Origin: Chrysochromulina parva
Lineage: Eukaryota > Haptophyta > Prymnesiales > Chrysochromulinaceae
Assembly: GCA_002887195.1 (NCBI GenBank)
Contig: PJAB01001155.1
Coordinates: forward strand, 1-16,806
Length of the DNA: 16,806 bases
Direction: 5' to 3'
Below, one piece after another: positions 9,612 through 16,806 of this stretch. The notes beneath the pieces are model-generated. The model searched no databases. It saw nothing but the letters and a program-made list of their open reading frames with translations, and was not told where the DNA came from. Within the stretch, counting starts at the first letter, position 1. Every line of letters starts with the position of its first letter. The translations under genes were made by a program, and so were the position numbers.

Positions 9612-10592
9612 ATGATCGTGGCCCGGCGCTTGCTGGCTGTGTCAGCCATCGGAGCCGCTTCGGCGGCTGCTTCGACGCTCCGAGCCACGAACAGTCCGAG
9701 CACCCCTGCCCGTAGTATTTCCTTGACCTCGAGCAGTCGCTCCCATCTATTGCCCACAACTGTGCTGGTGCACGGCCTCGATTCGTCTAAGGAGACGTTT
9801 TCTGGCACGCTAGCACGACTTGTGATCGACAACTACCCGTGTGTCTCGCTCGATCTGCGCGGTCATGGCGAGAGCCCATTCGGAGAGGTGAGTGACTTCT
9901 CCGCGCCTGCACTGGCGGCTGACGTGCTTGAGGCCATTAAGGCGCACGGTATCACGCGGGCAGTCCTCGTGGGCCATTCCATGGGCGGCCGCATCGCCAT
10001 GCGCGCGGCTGCGCTGGACGCAGCTAGCAGCGAGCCCGTGTTACGTGCGGTGGTCATCGAGGACATGGATCTTATCGAGCGCTATGCGCCATCGAAGACT
10101 GTGGAGGACCGTGCGGCGCTCGAGCGCTTTGCCTCGCCAGGTGGTCGGCGATTCGCGTCTTGGGAAGAGGCTCGTGCCGCGCTGCTTCCCTGGTACGATC
10201 GGGACGAGGAGCGCATCAATTCGTGGCGCAACACGCGCGTCCGTCCTATCCCTGGAGGCACCGAGGTTCACAGCGATATCAACCCGGCAGCGCAGCGGTT
10301 GGCGAGGGAACGTGTGCTCGCATCGTCCGACGGGAGCATGGCGTGGGATGAGCTCGCGGCGCATGGAGATTCGCTTCCGTTTGCTCTGCACGTGCTCTAC
10401 GCGGATAAGGGGGAGCGAGGGACTGTCGTCCAAATAGAAGGTCGCGGTGGCATCAATGACATGAAGGCGCGCTGTCCGGCGGCGCAGTTTACGTTTTTCC
10501 CGGGCGCAGGCCATTCGATACACCGGACTGACCAGGAGGCCTTCGACAAGCAGCTGCGCGAAATCATCAAGACGGCCGCACAGCGCGACTAG
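9612..10592 (+). CDS. Alpha/beta hydrolase (ABHD11/YbfF-like), probably organelle-targeted
   Basis: 326 residues from the first ATG (MIVARRLLAV). The N-terminal 45 residues are basic then Ala/Ser-rich (SAIGAASAAAST), like a mitochondrial or plastid targeting peptide or a signal peptide. The hydrolase fold starts at TTVLVHGLDSS, with the oxyanion HG at 54-55. LDLRGHGESP at 81-89 is typical of the family. The nucleophile elbow is GHSMGG with Ser123, the likely acid is Asp265 in VLYADKG, and the catalytic His301 lies in GAGHSIH. This arrangement and the length resemble the ABHD11/YbfF esterase group. The substrate cannot be predicted. The gene diverges from the large membrane-protein gene across a 211-bp shared promoter. 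Confidence 0.9.
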   Translation: MIVARRLLAVSAIGAASAAASTLRATNSPSTPARSISLTSSSRSHLLPTTVLVHGLDSSKETFSGTLARLVIDNYPCVSLDLRGHGESPFGEVSDFSAPALAADVLEAIKAHGITRAVLVGHSMGGRIAMRAAALDAASSEPVLRAVVIEDMDLIERYAPSKTVEDRAALERFASPGGRRFASWEEARAALLPWYDRDEERINSWRNTRVRPIPGGTEVHSDINPAAQRLARERVLASSDGSMAWDELAAHGDSLPFALHVLYADKGERGTVVQIEGRGGINDMKARCPAAQFTFFPGAGHSIHRTDQEAFDKQLREIIKTAAQRD

Positions 10593-11088
10593 CATTTACT
10601 TCAGGCGCGCACCACAAACGTCTCAAGAGCACGTCATCTGGCGAATGTGACCCGTACCTCGTCCGCTCCAGGGCGCGGCCCCGAACGGAGTCGCGAAACG
10701 AGCCCGCCGCCGCCCAGTTCGGCCCTACAGTCCGACCTATAGCAAAGAAGCAATCTCATCCGATCCGCCCACGGCGCGCACTGGAGACATAAGGTCCGGA
10801 CCCGTGGCACCGCATCGGCCGCGAGGCAACCGGAAAAAAATTCGTATACGTGGATTAAAAGTCGTTACCGGGACCGGGGTGACACCTCTTAGGTCTCTAG
10901 ATCGCGCTGGCATTACGAATTTGTCATCGGCCGCGTACGGCATAATCGCTCCGTACCGTGTAAGCGCCGTCCGCCGCCCCCCGGCCGCGTGCCGCACCCC
11001 GGCAATACCTTGCGATGAATTGACTTGACAGCTCAGGAGCTGCCTGCGTTTTTTTCCCGACGTCTCAGCTCGCGCCCGGCACACGGCC
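10593..11088. other. Tail-to-tail spacer with unexplained repeats
   Basis: 496 bp between convergent stop codons. No convincing gene, tRNA or known snRNA was found. From about 10797 to 11040 it holds a 9-bp inverted pair, aaattcgta near 10849 and tacgaattt near 10914. It also has an 11-bp direct repeat, catcggccgcg, at 10813-10823 and 10925-10935, and a hairpin gtacgg/ccgtac at 10935-10956. Locally A/T-richer runs (ggaaaaaaattcg) contrast with the surroundings. No AATAAA signal is visible for either gene. Confidence 0.6.
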
Positions 11089-13190
11089 TCAGCCGGATGT
11101 GGGCGTGGGCGACTTGACGAAGCTCGCGACGCTGCGGTCGCCGTGCAGGTAGACCCAGAGCTTGCGCTCAGAGTCATACCGGCAGCACGGGTCGGCTTCA
11201 TAGTGGAGCCGATCAAGCGCGCCCGAGGCGACGGTCGAGATCTGCGCGTCGTTGGCGCCGTCGGTGATGTAGTGCGACTCCTTGAGCAGCTCACACACGT
11301 CGGTGCGCGAGCCTTCACCGCCGGGTAGTCGCGCGACCGCATCGCGAACGAGTGCTAGGAGGGTAGCAGCGGCCGGTCGTTCAGGTTGCAACAGGAAGTG
11401 CTCCCTCGCCTTGCCGCCCGCCTTCCGCCCGACGGGCGCGACAGTGGCAGTCGAGCCGTCTCGTAGAGTGTAGACGAAGGCGAGGTCGGGCTGCGCGTAA
11501 CGGCGCGCTTCCTCCTCATGCAGCCGCGCCAGTTGCTCAGCCGAGCCCGGCGGCAGTGTGAGCGCCGCCTTGGGCGCCTTGAGCGGCGCGAGCCCGAGAC
11601 CGCGCGCGGTACCGGTAATGCCCCCATGCTGCGCGAGGAAGTTTTCGTGGTGGAGCGCCTCGAGGCGGCGCAGCGCCTCGTCCGTCGACGCCTCGGGCGT
11701 CCCGACCCACCGGTAGCTCTGCGTCGGATCGTCGAAAAGGAGGAGGGGCGCGGGCGGGGGTGCCGTGGGCGCCGCCGCGGGCGCGCCGCCCTCGGCGGCG
11801 CCACTCGCTTTGACCGTTCGGGCGGCGTGGCAGTGCGCGGGTGTGGTCATGAAGATCAGGACCGATCGGATATACGCGGCGAGCATGGTACCTTTTGGAA
11901 GTCGTGCCATGAGGCCTGCGGCCTGGGCCTGTATGGCCACCTGCTTGCGAATGTATTCGGCGGGTGCGAGGGCCTGCGGCACGCTCGCCATCGCGTCGCG
12001 CACGAGGGAGAAGAAGTTCACACCGCCGCCGACGCCGACGCCCTCATCGGCCTCCGCCCCGCCCGCCAGCGCGCCAGGGTAGCCGTAGCCGCCCAACGGT
12101 TGATCGGTCGGTCGGGGCCGCTTCAGAGGCGGGGCCACGGGCAGACCTGTGCCGCCCGCAGTGCCTTCGAGCTCGTCGAGCATCTCATCATCTTCGTCCG
12201 AGAGCTCCCCGAGCATCTCATCGTCTTCTTCGCCGCCCGCTGCGCGCCGCGGCGGATAGCCGCCCATGAGCGGCAAGGGCGGCGCGCCCCCTGTCCGGGC
12301 GCCCCCCTGCGACCCCCCCGTCCGGCTGCCCCCTCCGCCGCCACCGCCGCCGCTGGTGCCGGCCGCGTTGTGCACACCCGTCGGGCACAGCGGAGTCCCA
12401 ATCGGGACGCCTGCCGACTTGGGGAACAAGGTGCCGCGGGAGCCACCTGCGCCGCCCGTGCTGCCTTGGATTTCGATGACGCCGCCGGCCGTGGAGCCCG
12501 CACGGCTGTCGCCAAGGCACGGCCGCCCGAGCGGCACGCCGACGCCTCCCGTCTTGGATCGCCGTACCAAGCCACCGCTCGCCTTCGAGTACATGAGCGC
12601 CTCGTCCGACTTGCCCCTGCCCGACCCCTTGGGAAGCTTGGCCAGCTGCGGCGGCGGCGGCGTCCACGTGCGCTTGATGTAGTGGAGCTGATGCACCATG
12701 GCATTGTGGTGCTCACGCTGCTTGTCCACCCAGTCGATGCGCCGCTGTGCCTCAGCTTGCTCAGCGGCGAGCACCGCCTCGGCTTCGAATTCGCCCGCGA
12801 GAAGCGCCGTGTGGAAGTGCTCGATCGGAGTGCCGAAAAAATGGGCTTCCGTCGCTCCGACGTGCTTCTCAATGATCTGCTCCGCCTGCGCGTTTATTTC
12901 CTCCTCCGTGCTCTGTGGCGAAACCGGCAGCAACGCCGAAAGCTTCTGTCGATCCGCCGCCGGCAGCCCCCGCCACATTTCGGGCGAGATGACCTGCAAA
13001 GAGACGTTTGTGGGGTTGCACAGGCTGAGAAGGCTGCCCGGGCACGTTTGCGGGCTGCGCGCTGCACGCAGGAGGACATGGCGCGCGCGACGCGCACCGA
13101 GCGCAGATCTGAGACGTCCAGCTCGCTGAGCAGACTGATAAGGTCGGGCGGAAGACTCAAAGACGCCGAGGTCGAGGCACGTGCCGACAT
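11089..13190 (-). CDS. NFRKB: NFRKB / INO80G homologue (INO80 chromatin-remodelling subunit), two exons
   Basis: 665 residues: exon 1 is 13190-13098 (31 codons) and exon 2 is 12993-11089. In animals NFRKB is a subunit of the nuclear INO80 remodeller; its N-terminal DEUBAD domain binds and inhibits the deubiquitinase UCH37. Here the N-terminus (about 13-140: LPPDLISLLSELDV, then ISPEMWRGLP, DRQKLSALLP and FFGTPIEHFHTALLAGEF) fits DEUBAD. The strongest match is the C-terminal winged-helix region (about 530-655). It contains QPDLAFVYTLRDG, KAREHFLLQPERPA, LLALVRDAVARLPGGEGSRT, SGALDRLHYEADPCCRYD and RKLWVYLHGDRS, nearly identical to the animal protein. The middle is low-complexity: poly-Gly, and acidic EEDDEMLGELSDEDDEML followed by a basic KRPRP that may act as a nuclear localisation signal. 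It is about half the length of the human protein. It diverges from the adenylyltransferase gene. Confidence 0.93.
12994..13097 (-). other. GT-AG intron of the NFRKB homologue (104 bp)
   Basis: The donor is TCG|GTGCGC and the acceptor TCTCTTTGCAG|GTC, with a clear pyrimidine tract. Splicing is phase 0 and joins SDLRS to VISPEMW inside the DEUBAD-like region. Exon 2 has no ATG at its start, so an upstream exon is required. The ATG at 13190 opens LPPDLISLLSEL, which resembles the start of the animal domain. Retention would shift the frame. The donor could also lie a few codons earlier, at GAC|GTCTCA. Confidence 0.82.
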
Positions 13191-13403
13191 GGTAATAGAG
13201 ACACGCAATTTTTCACAGTCACAACACAAACTTGAGCACTTTTCAGCGATGGCTGATCAAAGCCGGATTCATGTGGAATCTCATGCACCGAGTTGACGAA
13301 CCCGAAACTGCGATCTGGCGCGTCTCCATTGCCATGGTGTTCCACGACCTGCTCGGTGCGCACTTTGCCTCTCGCTCGGAGTTCGAAGAGCACCTAGAGG
13401 AAA
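13191..13403. promoter_or_regulatory. Head-to-head promoter region between NFRKB homologue and adenylyltransferase
   Basis: 213 bp between diverging start codons, with an A/T-richer stretch at about 13192-13250 that probably holds the transcription starts. No clear TATA box. The half nearer the adenylyltransferase contains upstream ATGs at 13249 and 13271. Confidence 0.5.
13249..13296 (+). other. Short upstream ORF in the adenylyltransferase leader
   Basis: ATG to TGA, 15 codons, ending about 108 bp before the main start. A second, longer upstream ORF starts at 13271 and runs to 13513, overlapping the main start in another frame. Either could lower translation of the main frame if the transcript starts upstream of them. 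The transcription start is unknown. Confidence 0.35.
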
Positions 13404-14474
13404 ATGCGTTTCGCGTCTCGGTTGGCCATCGCAGGTGGCGGCGCCACCGCAGCCGCCGCAGCGACCTGCTGCCTCGCGATTTCGCGGCGGGATCCGAGCT
13501 CAAATTTGAGTGAAGACAGCAAGATGCGGCCAGCGATGAAGCCGAGCCTGACCGAAGCGAAAATGCAGCGGAGGAGGAGCCAAATAGAAGAAGATCGTGA
13601 GAAGAAAATCGCACTAGAGTTGCCACCTCGACGTCCACGAATCGCAATCTTCGGCGGCTCCTTCGACCCTATCACCAACTCGCACCTGAATACCGCCGCC
13701 GAGATCGTGCACTCAAAGCTGGCCGACGAGGTTTGGCTGACGCCCTGTGCGCGCCGACCAGATAAGCCAGAGTTGAGGACGTCGGTCGTGCACCGGCTCA
13801 TCATGGCGCACCTTGCCGTGAACACAACATTCGGCTCGCACTTTGGCGTCAAGGTATGCGACGAGGAGGTGGGCAATCCACGCAACGTGCCGTCCGTCGT
13901 CCTGATGCGACGGCTCAAAGAGAAGTACCCAGAGTACGACTTCTCCTTCGTCCTCGGCACCGATCTGCTGGACAATGTGCAAGATTGGGACGCGCCAAGC
14001 TTACCAGGCTATTGGGAGGAGGTCGTAGATGGCGGCAAGACCTTCATGGACGAGAACCACTTCATCGTGGTTGACTACGTGTCTCGTAAGGGCGTGGATG
14101 CCGGCCAAAGGGCGCTCCCGCCCAACTTCGCGCGCATAGCGCCCGCGCTCGAAGCGCGCGGCTCGACGCTCTCGTCCACCTTGCTCTCGTCCAAGGAGGT
14201 GCGCCACCGAATGCGAGATGACTTTGCCCGATACGGGGAGGTAGGTGGCTTCATCGACCTGGCAGGCCGCAACCATTCGTGGTATGATGAGGCCGAGGGT
14301 CTTCTGCCGCCAAGTGTGCTCGGCCACATTGTCCGATACGGACTCTACGCACGGGTACGCTGCGCAGCACGCGCGCCGCCGCCATGTTGGCAGCGCCCTT
14401 GCAGCCCAAGTGCGCCGCCGCCTCTCATGCTTCGTTGCTGCTCGGACACGCCTCGCGCGCAGGATGAGACATGA
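13404..14474 (+). CDS. Nicotinate/nicotinamide-nucleotide adenylyltransferase (NadD/NMNAT-like)
   Basis: 356 residues. Transfers AMP from ATP to nicotinate or nicotinamide mononucleotide, the last common step of NAD synthesis. The Rossmann nucleotidyltransferase domain starts at RIAIFGGSFDPITNSHL. GGSFDP (84-89) and TNSH (91-94) form the GxFDPx(T/H)xxH signature. FVLGTDLLDNVQDW (182-195) is typical of protist and bacterial-type enzymes. LSSKEVR (261-267) is the ISSTxIR ATP-binding motif with Thr replaced by Lys. The first 30 residues (MRFASRLAIAGGGATAAAAATCC) resemble an organelle-targeting or signal peptide, followed by a charged linker to about 76. The enzyme core ends near VRYGLYAR (310-317). 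The last 39 residues are Cys/Pro/Arg-rich with no family match and may be read-through into an unrecognised intron starting at CGG|GTACGC. Two upstream ORFs precede the start. Confidence 0.88.
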   Translation: MRFASRLAIAGGGATAAAAATCCLAISRRDPSSNLSEDSKMRPAMKPSLTEAKMQRRRSQIEEDREKKIALELPPRRPRIAIFGGSFDPITNSHLNTAAEIVHSKLADEVWLTPCARRPDKPELRTSVVHRLIMAHLAVNTTFGSHFGVKVCDEEVGNPRNVPSVVLMRRLKEKYPEYDFSFVLGTDLLDNVQDWDAPSLPGYWEEVVDGGKTFMDENHFIVVDYVSRKGVDAGQRALPPNFARIAPALEARGSTLSSTLLSSKEVRHRMRDDFARYGEVGGFIDLAGRNHSWYDEAEGLLPPSVLGHIVRYGLYARVRCAARAPPPCWQRPCSPSAPPPLMLRCCSDTPRAQDET

Positions 14475-14746
14475 GTGAGACGAGGTTCTAGCTTCTAGGA
14501 GAGGTCGTTCTAGGAGAGGTTCTTCATTGTTCGTCGTCGACTCAGGTCTCAAGCTCTCAACGGTTCCTTCCGCTGGGCAAGTGCGTGGTGTGCAACCATG
14601 ATGTGAACGTGCAGAGCATGTGTGAATGGAAGTTCAAGTTGGAGATCGAGATGTGTGTTCTTGATTCAGGTGTGAACGTGTTGAGGTGCCGTGTTGAGCG
14701 GAGGTGAACGTGTTGTGAATTTCACACAGATTTCACACCTCAGACA
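14475..14746. promoter_or_regulatory. Spacer with repeated GTGAACGTG and TTCACAC motifs
   Basis: Upstream of the methionine sulfoxide reductase gene. It holds two copies of ttctaggagaggt (14493-14505 and 14508-14520). There are three copies of gtgaacgtg, at about 14603, 14672 and 14704. A pair of ttcacac (14720-14726 and 14732-14738) is inverted relative to gtgtgaa upstream, including aggtgtgaa/ttcacacct at 14668-14676 and 14732-14740. It is probably a promoter or leader; no ORF is supported. Confidence 0.5.
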
Positions 14747-16241
14747 ATGATCTGCCACTGCAAATGGTGAGTGCCTCCATTCACAAAGGTGTATGCGGCG
14801 CTCACGTCTGCATGATGCGCACGACGCTGCTCTCTGGGCTGGCGATGTGCACAACTCCGATCCACCAAGCTGCTGTGGTGGAACGATGCCTCTCGTTCAC
14901 ATCCACGGCGATGATGGGAGGGCAGCCGCACAGGTAGACAGCATCAGTGGTGTGCGGGCCATCTTTGAGCTCGGCGTCTGTAGCCGATCGTCGATCCCGC
15001 TGCTCGAGCTGAGCGAGGCATTGGGCGCGAGCCTTTACCGATATCAGCCCAGCGTGGCGATGTTCAAGCGGCTGCATGGCACCGATGGCCCAACATGGAT
15101 CGCCATCGGAACGGCGAGCGCCGCGTCAGAGGAGATCATCGCCGACGCTAATGGCTGGGGTTATCTCGCTGGTGACGAGGAGCCCGTACTCGATACCAAG
15201 GCGTTGACTGATGCTGAGCTCAGAAGGCTAATGACCCTGCCTGCAGAGCGCGGCAGCGACGAGCAGACCATAGCCGATGCGATGAGCACGCCTATCGTCA
15301 TAGGTGAGCTTGGCTATCAAGTGATGTCGTCCGTCGAGTTTCAGCAGCATGGGCGCCACACCTCTTGGACCGCAATAGCAGCGCGCGTGCTCCTCTTGGG
15401 TTCCACCGAGCCGCCGCACTCGTATACTCTAGCGGATGGCACACCCTTTCCAGCCGAAGGTTCGGATGGTGTCTTTGTCTCCGCTGCCACTGGCGCCCCG
15501 CTTTTCGACAGCGTGCAGCGAAGGCGCAGCACGTCGGGATGGCCATCGTTCGTGGCGACCGGAGGCACGCTGTCGAAGCACCTCAAGTCCTCGATGGACT
15601 ACAGTGCGGGCACTGCGCGTGTCGAACTCGTAGAGAGCCACACAGGCCTCCACCTCGGGCATGACCTGGGCGGCGTGTACTGCATCAACGCGGCTGCCCT
15701 GGCCTTTGTGCCACGCGGTGAACCGATGCCGGTGTGGCTGCCGGAACCACCCGCTCCCGCCTTGGCAGCGCTCCTGAGGACTCATCGAGGCACAAGGTGG
15801 CTCGGGCGCGCGACTGTGGCCACCCTCGCCGCCGGCTGCTTTTGGCACTTCCGCCGCTCGCTCGCTGCCATTCCCGGTGTGCTCGTGGCGGTTGCCGGCT
15901 ATTGCGGAGGGGAGTCCGAGTCGCCGACGTATGAGGATGTGTGCACAGGCCGGAGCGGTCACGTCGAGGCGGTCCAAGTGGCCTTTGACCCTTTGGTGCT
16001 CACGTTCACCGAGCTGCTCGAGTCCTATTGGGGCATCGTGCCGGACCCGACATCGAGCTACAGGCAGGGAATGGACATCGGCCCACAGTACGAGAGCGCC
16101 ATATTTTTCCATTCGGACGAGCAGCGACAGCTCGCGCTGCTGTCGCGCGAGCGTGCCGGCCGACGGATCGATGCGAAAATCGTCACGAAACTGCGCCCGG
16201 CGGGCCACTTTTGGATGGCTGGGGTCGAGCATCAGCGATGA
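14747..16241 (+). CDS. MsrB-MsrA fusion methionine sulfoxide reductase with extra N-terminal domain
   Basis: Reduces methionine sulfoxide in proteins: MsrB acts on the R form, MsrA on the S form. In the frame starting at ATG 14793 (482 residues), MsrB spans about 225-308: GVFVSAATGAPLFDS, SGWPSF, and catalytic Cys297 in VYCINAAALAFVP. MsrA spans about 342-482: catalytic Cys349 in GCFWHF, then GYCGG, PTYEDVCTGRSGHVEAVQV, and DPTSSYRQGMDIGPQYESAIFF. The MsrB part lacks all four zinc Cys (SAAT and ESHT instead of CxxC) and the Cys before GWPSF. MsrA ends at GVEHQR, where the family normally continues past YHQ to a resolving Cys. I prefer a start at ATG 14747 with an intron at 14767-14869 (463 residues), which gives an N-terminus with CHCKCC. 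The N-terminal 220 residues are otherwise unrecognised, perhaps GFA/CENP-V-like. The single-exon start at 14793 or ATG 14886 remains possible. Confidence 0.85.
14767..14869 (+). other. Possible GT-AG intron of the MsrB-MsrA gene (103 bp)
   Basis: ATG 14747 opens MICHCK, then AAATG|GTGAGT, a strong donor. Without splicing this frame stops at the TGA two bases into the donor. Acceptor CCACCAAG|CTGC at 14869/14870 joins TG to C and continues in the MsrB-MsrA frame (CCCGGTMPLVHIH). The length nearly equals the 104-bp NFRKB intron. The ATG at 14793 lies inside the proposed intron, so the two models exclude each other. Confidence 0.45.
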
Positions 16242-16279
16242 CGCGAACACGATCGTGTATCCTTCATACTTTCATATGA

Positions 16280-16285
16280 TTTATT
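16280..16285 (-). terminator. Candidate poly(A) signal AATAAA of the right-edge gene
   Basis: The minus strand reads AATAAA within an A/T-rich stretch about 67 bp past the stop at 16352. The whole tail-to-tail spacer between the MsrB-MsrA gene and the right-edge gene is only 110 bp, so the 3' UTRs probably overlap. Confidence 0.5.
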
Positions 16286-16351
16286 TTTCGCAAGAACTGA
16301 TCCGTTCCTCTACAATTGTATCATAGACAGTTGTTCATCTCGTCGACAACG

Positions 16352-16806
16352 TCATCGGCTCATCGCGCCCGTCGCCATCTCCACCAACGCCGCTGCCGCA
16401 CGTGCTCTGGCCGGCTCCGCCCCCTCCGCCGCCGTTGCCTCCTCTGCCGCCTTTACCTCCTCTGCCTCACGAGCCTTCGCCTCAGCCTCCTCCGCCTCAG
16501 CCGCCGTCTTCGCCGCCGCCGCCGCCCCCGCCTCTGCCACGTCACCCTCGATCGACTCCGTCTCCATACCCGCCGCCCTCGCCACCGCCGTCTCCCCCCC
16601 CGCCTCCTCCTCCTTGCGCTTGAGGTCGGTCCTAGCGCCCATCGTCAACCACTCGTGGAACTCCTTGCCCTTGTAGTTCAACCCGAAATTCGGCCCGTTG
16701 TCTCCGTGCGTCTCCCACTCGATCTCGGTCTGGTCGCCCTTCTTGGCGTACTTTGGGGCAAACTTCGACGACTCGGGGTCCTCCAGCACGCCCATCTCCG
16801 AGAACG
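16352..16806 (-). CDS. Unidentified protein with Ala/Glu-rich C-terminal tail, partial at its 5' end
   Basis: 150 residues are visible. The frame is open to the right edge, and the ATG at 16795 sits three codons in, so the true start is probably outside the window. The first 65 residues look like folded, conserved sequence (KFAPKYAKKGDQTEIEWETH, then NYKGKEFHEWLTMGARTDLK). I do not recognise the family. From about residue 65 to the end it is low-complexity Ala/Glu/Lys (AEAEEAEAKAREAEEVKAAE), probably a single helix or disordered tail. The complementary strand reads as long proline runs, a by-product of this composition. It converges on the MsrB-MsrA gene. Confidence 0.75.
   Translation of the reverse strand, partial: FSEMGVLEDPESSKFAPKYAKKGDQTEIEWETHGDNGPNFGLNYKGKEFHEWLTMGARTDLKRKEEEAGGETAVARAAGMETESIEGDVAEAGAAAAAKTAAEAEEAEAKAREAEEVKAAEEATAAEGAEPARARAAAALVEMATGAMSR

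Noticed and set aside
10804..11028. 74-codon plus-strand frame (NRKKIRIRGLKVV...) in the tail-to-tail spacer
   Set aside because: It has no ATG start, no recognisable homology and no initiation context. Part of the unexplained spacer instead.
10593..11088. tRNA or spliceosomal snRNA gene
   Set aside because: No B-box (GGTTCRANTCC), no cloverleaf and no match to conserved U1, U2, U4, U5 or U6 core sequences on either strand by eye.
11518..13296. 592-codon plus-strand open frame
   Set aside because: Antisense to the well-supported NFRKB homologue; Arg-rich composition and no motifs.
16402..16623. Proline-rich plus-strand frame resembling a cell-wall extensin
   Set aside because: It is the complement of the Ala/Glu-rich tail of the right-edge gene, whose upstream part looks like real folded protein.

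Overview
This is a GC-rich piece of nuclear DNA from a eukaryotic microbe. It holds nine protein genes on both strands, with spacers of about 110 to 520 bp, long uninterrupted reading frames and a few short introns. Eukaryotic markers are a DDX41 spliceosomal helicase, an NFRKB/INO80G chromatin subunit, an Orai-like channel candidate, AATAAA signals and GT-AG introns of 103-104 bp. High GC, few short introns, transit-peptide-like N-termini and simple repeats fit a haptophyte- or stramenopile-type alga, but no gene here fixes the taxon. No rRNA, tRNA, CRISPR array or transposase gene was seen.

Layout: four minus-strand genes fill 1-9400. These are an Ala/Glu-rich coiled-coil protein running off the left edge (1-1571), an Orai/CRAC-like membrane protein (2089-2736), DDX41 (2912-4720) and a 1490-residue multi-pass membrane protein with a large ectodomain (4928-9400). 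The last shares a 211-bp head-to-head promoter with an alpha/beta hydrolase (9612-10592, plus). A 496-bp tail-to-tail spacer follows. Then comes the NFRKB homologue (11089-13190, minus, one intron), head-to-head across 213 bp with a nicotinate/nicotinamide-nucleotide adenylyltransferase (13404-14474, plus). Next is an MsrB-MsrA fusion (14747-16241, plus, one probable intron). An unidentified Ala/Glu-rich protein enters from the right edge (16352-16806, minus).

The genes do not form a pathway. They look like ordinary eukaryotic housekeeping genes: RNA splicing, chromatin remodelling, NAD synthesis, methionine sulfoxide repair, membrane/Ca2+ functions.

The most unusual structure is in the coiled-coil gene. 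A 122-bp segment containing ten 10-bp repeats interrupts the frame. Removing it at the duplicated CTCGAG restores one continuous helix and also rebuilds a perfect 20-bp palindrome. This looks like an intron born by insertion into the centre of a palindromic target. Other notable points are a Cys-poor MsrB plus an apparently truncated MsrA in one chain with a possible GFA/CENP-V-like N-terminus, a cluster of six TTGAC cores in a bidirectional promoter, and an echo of the winged-helix motif inside the NFRKB homologue.
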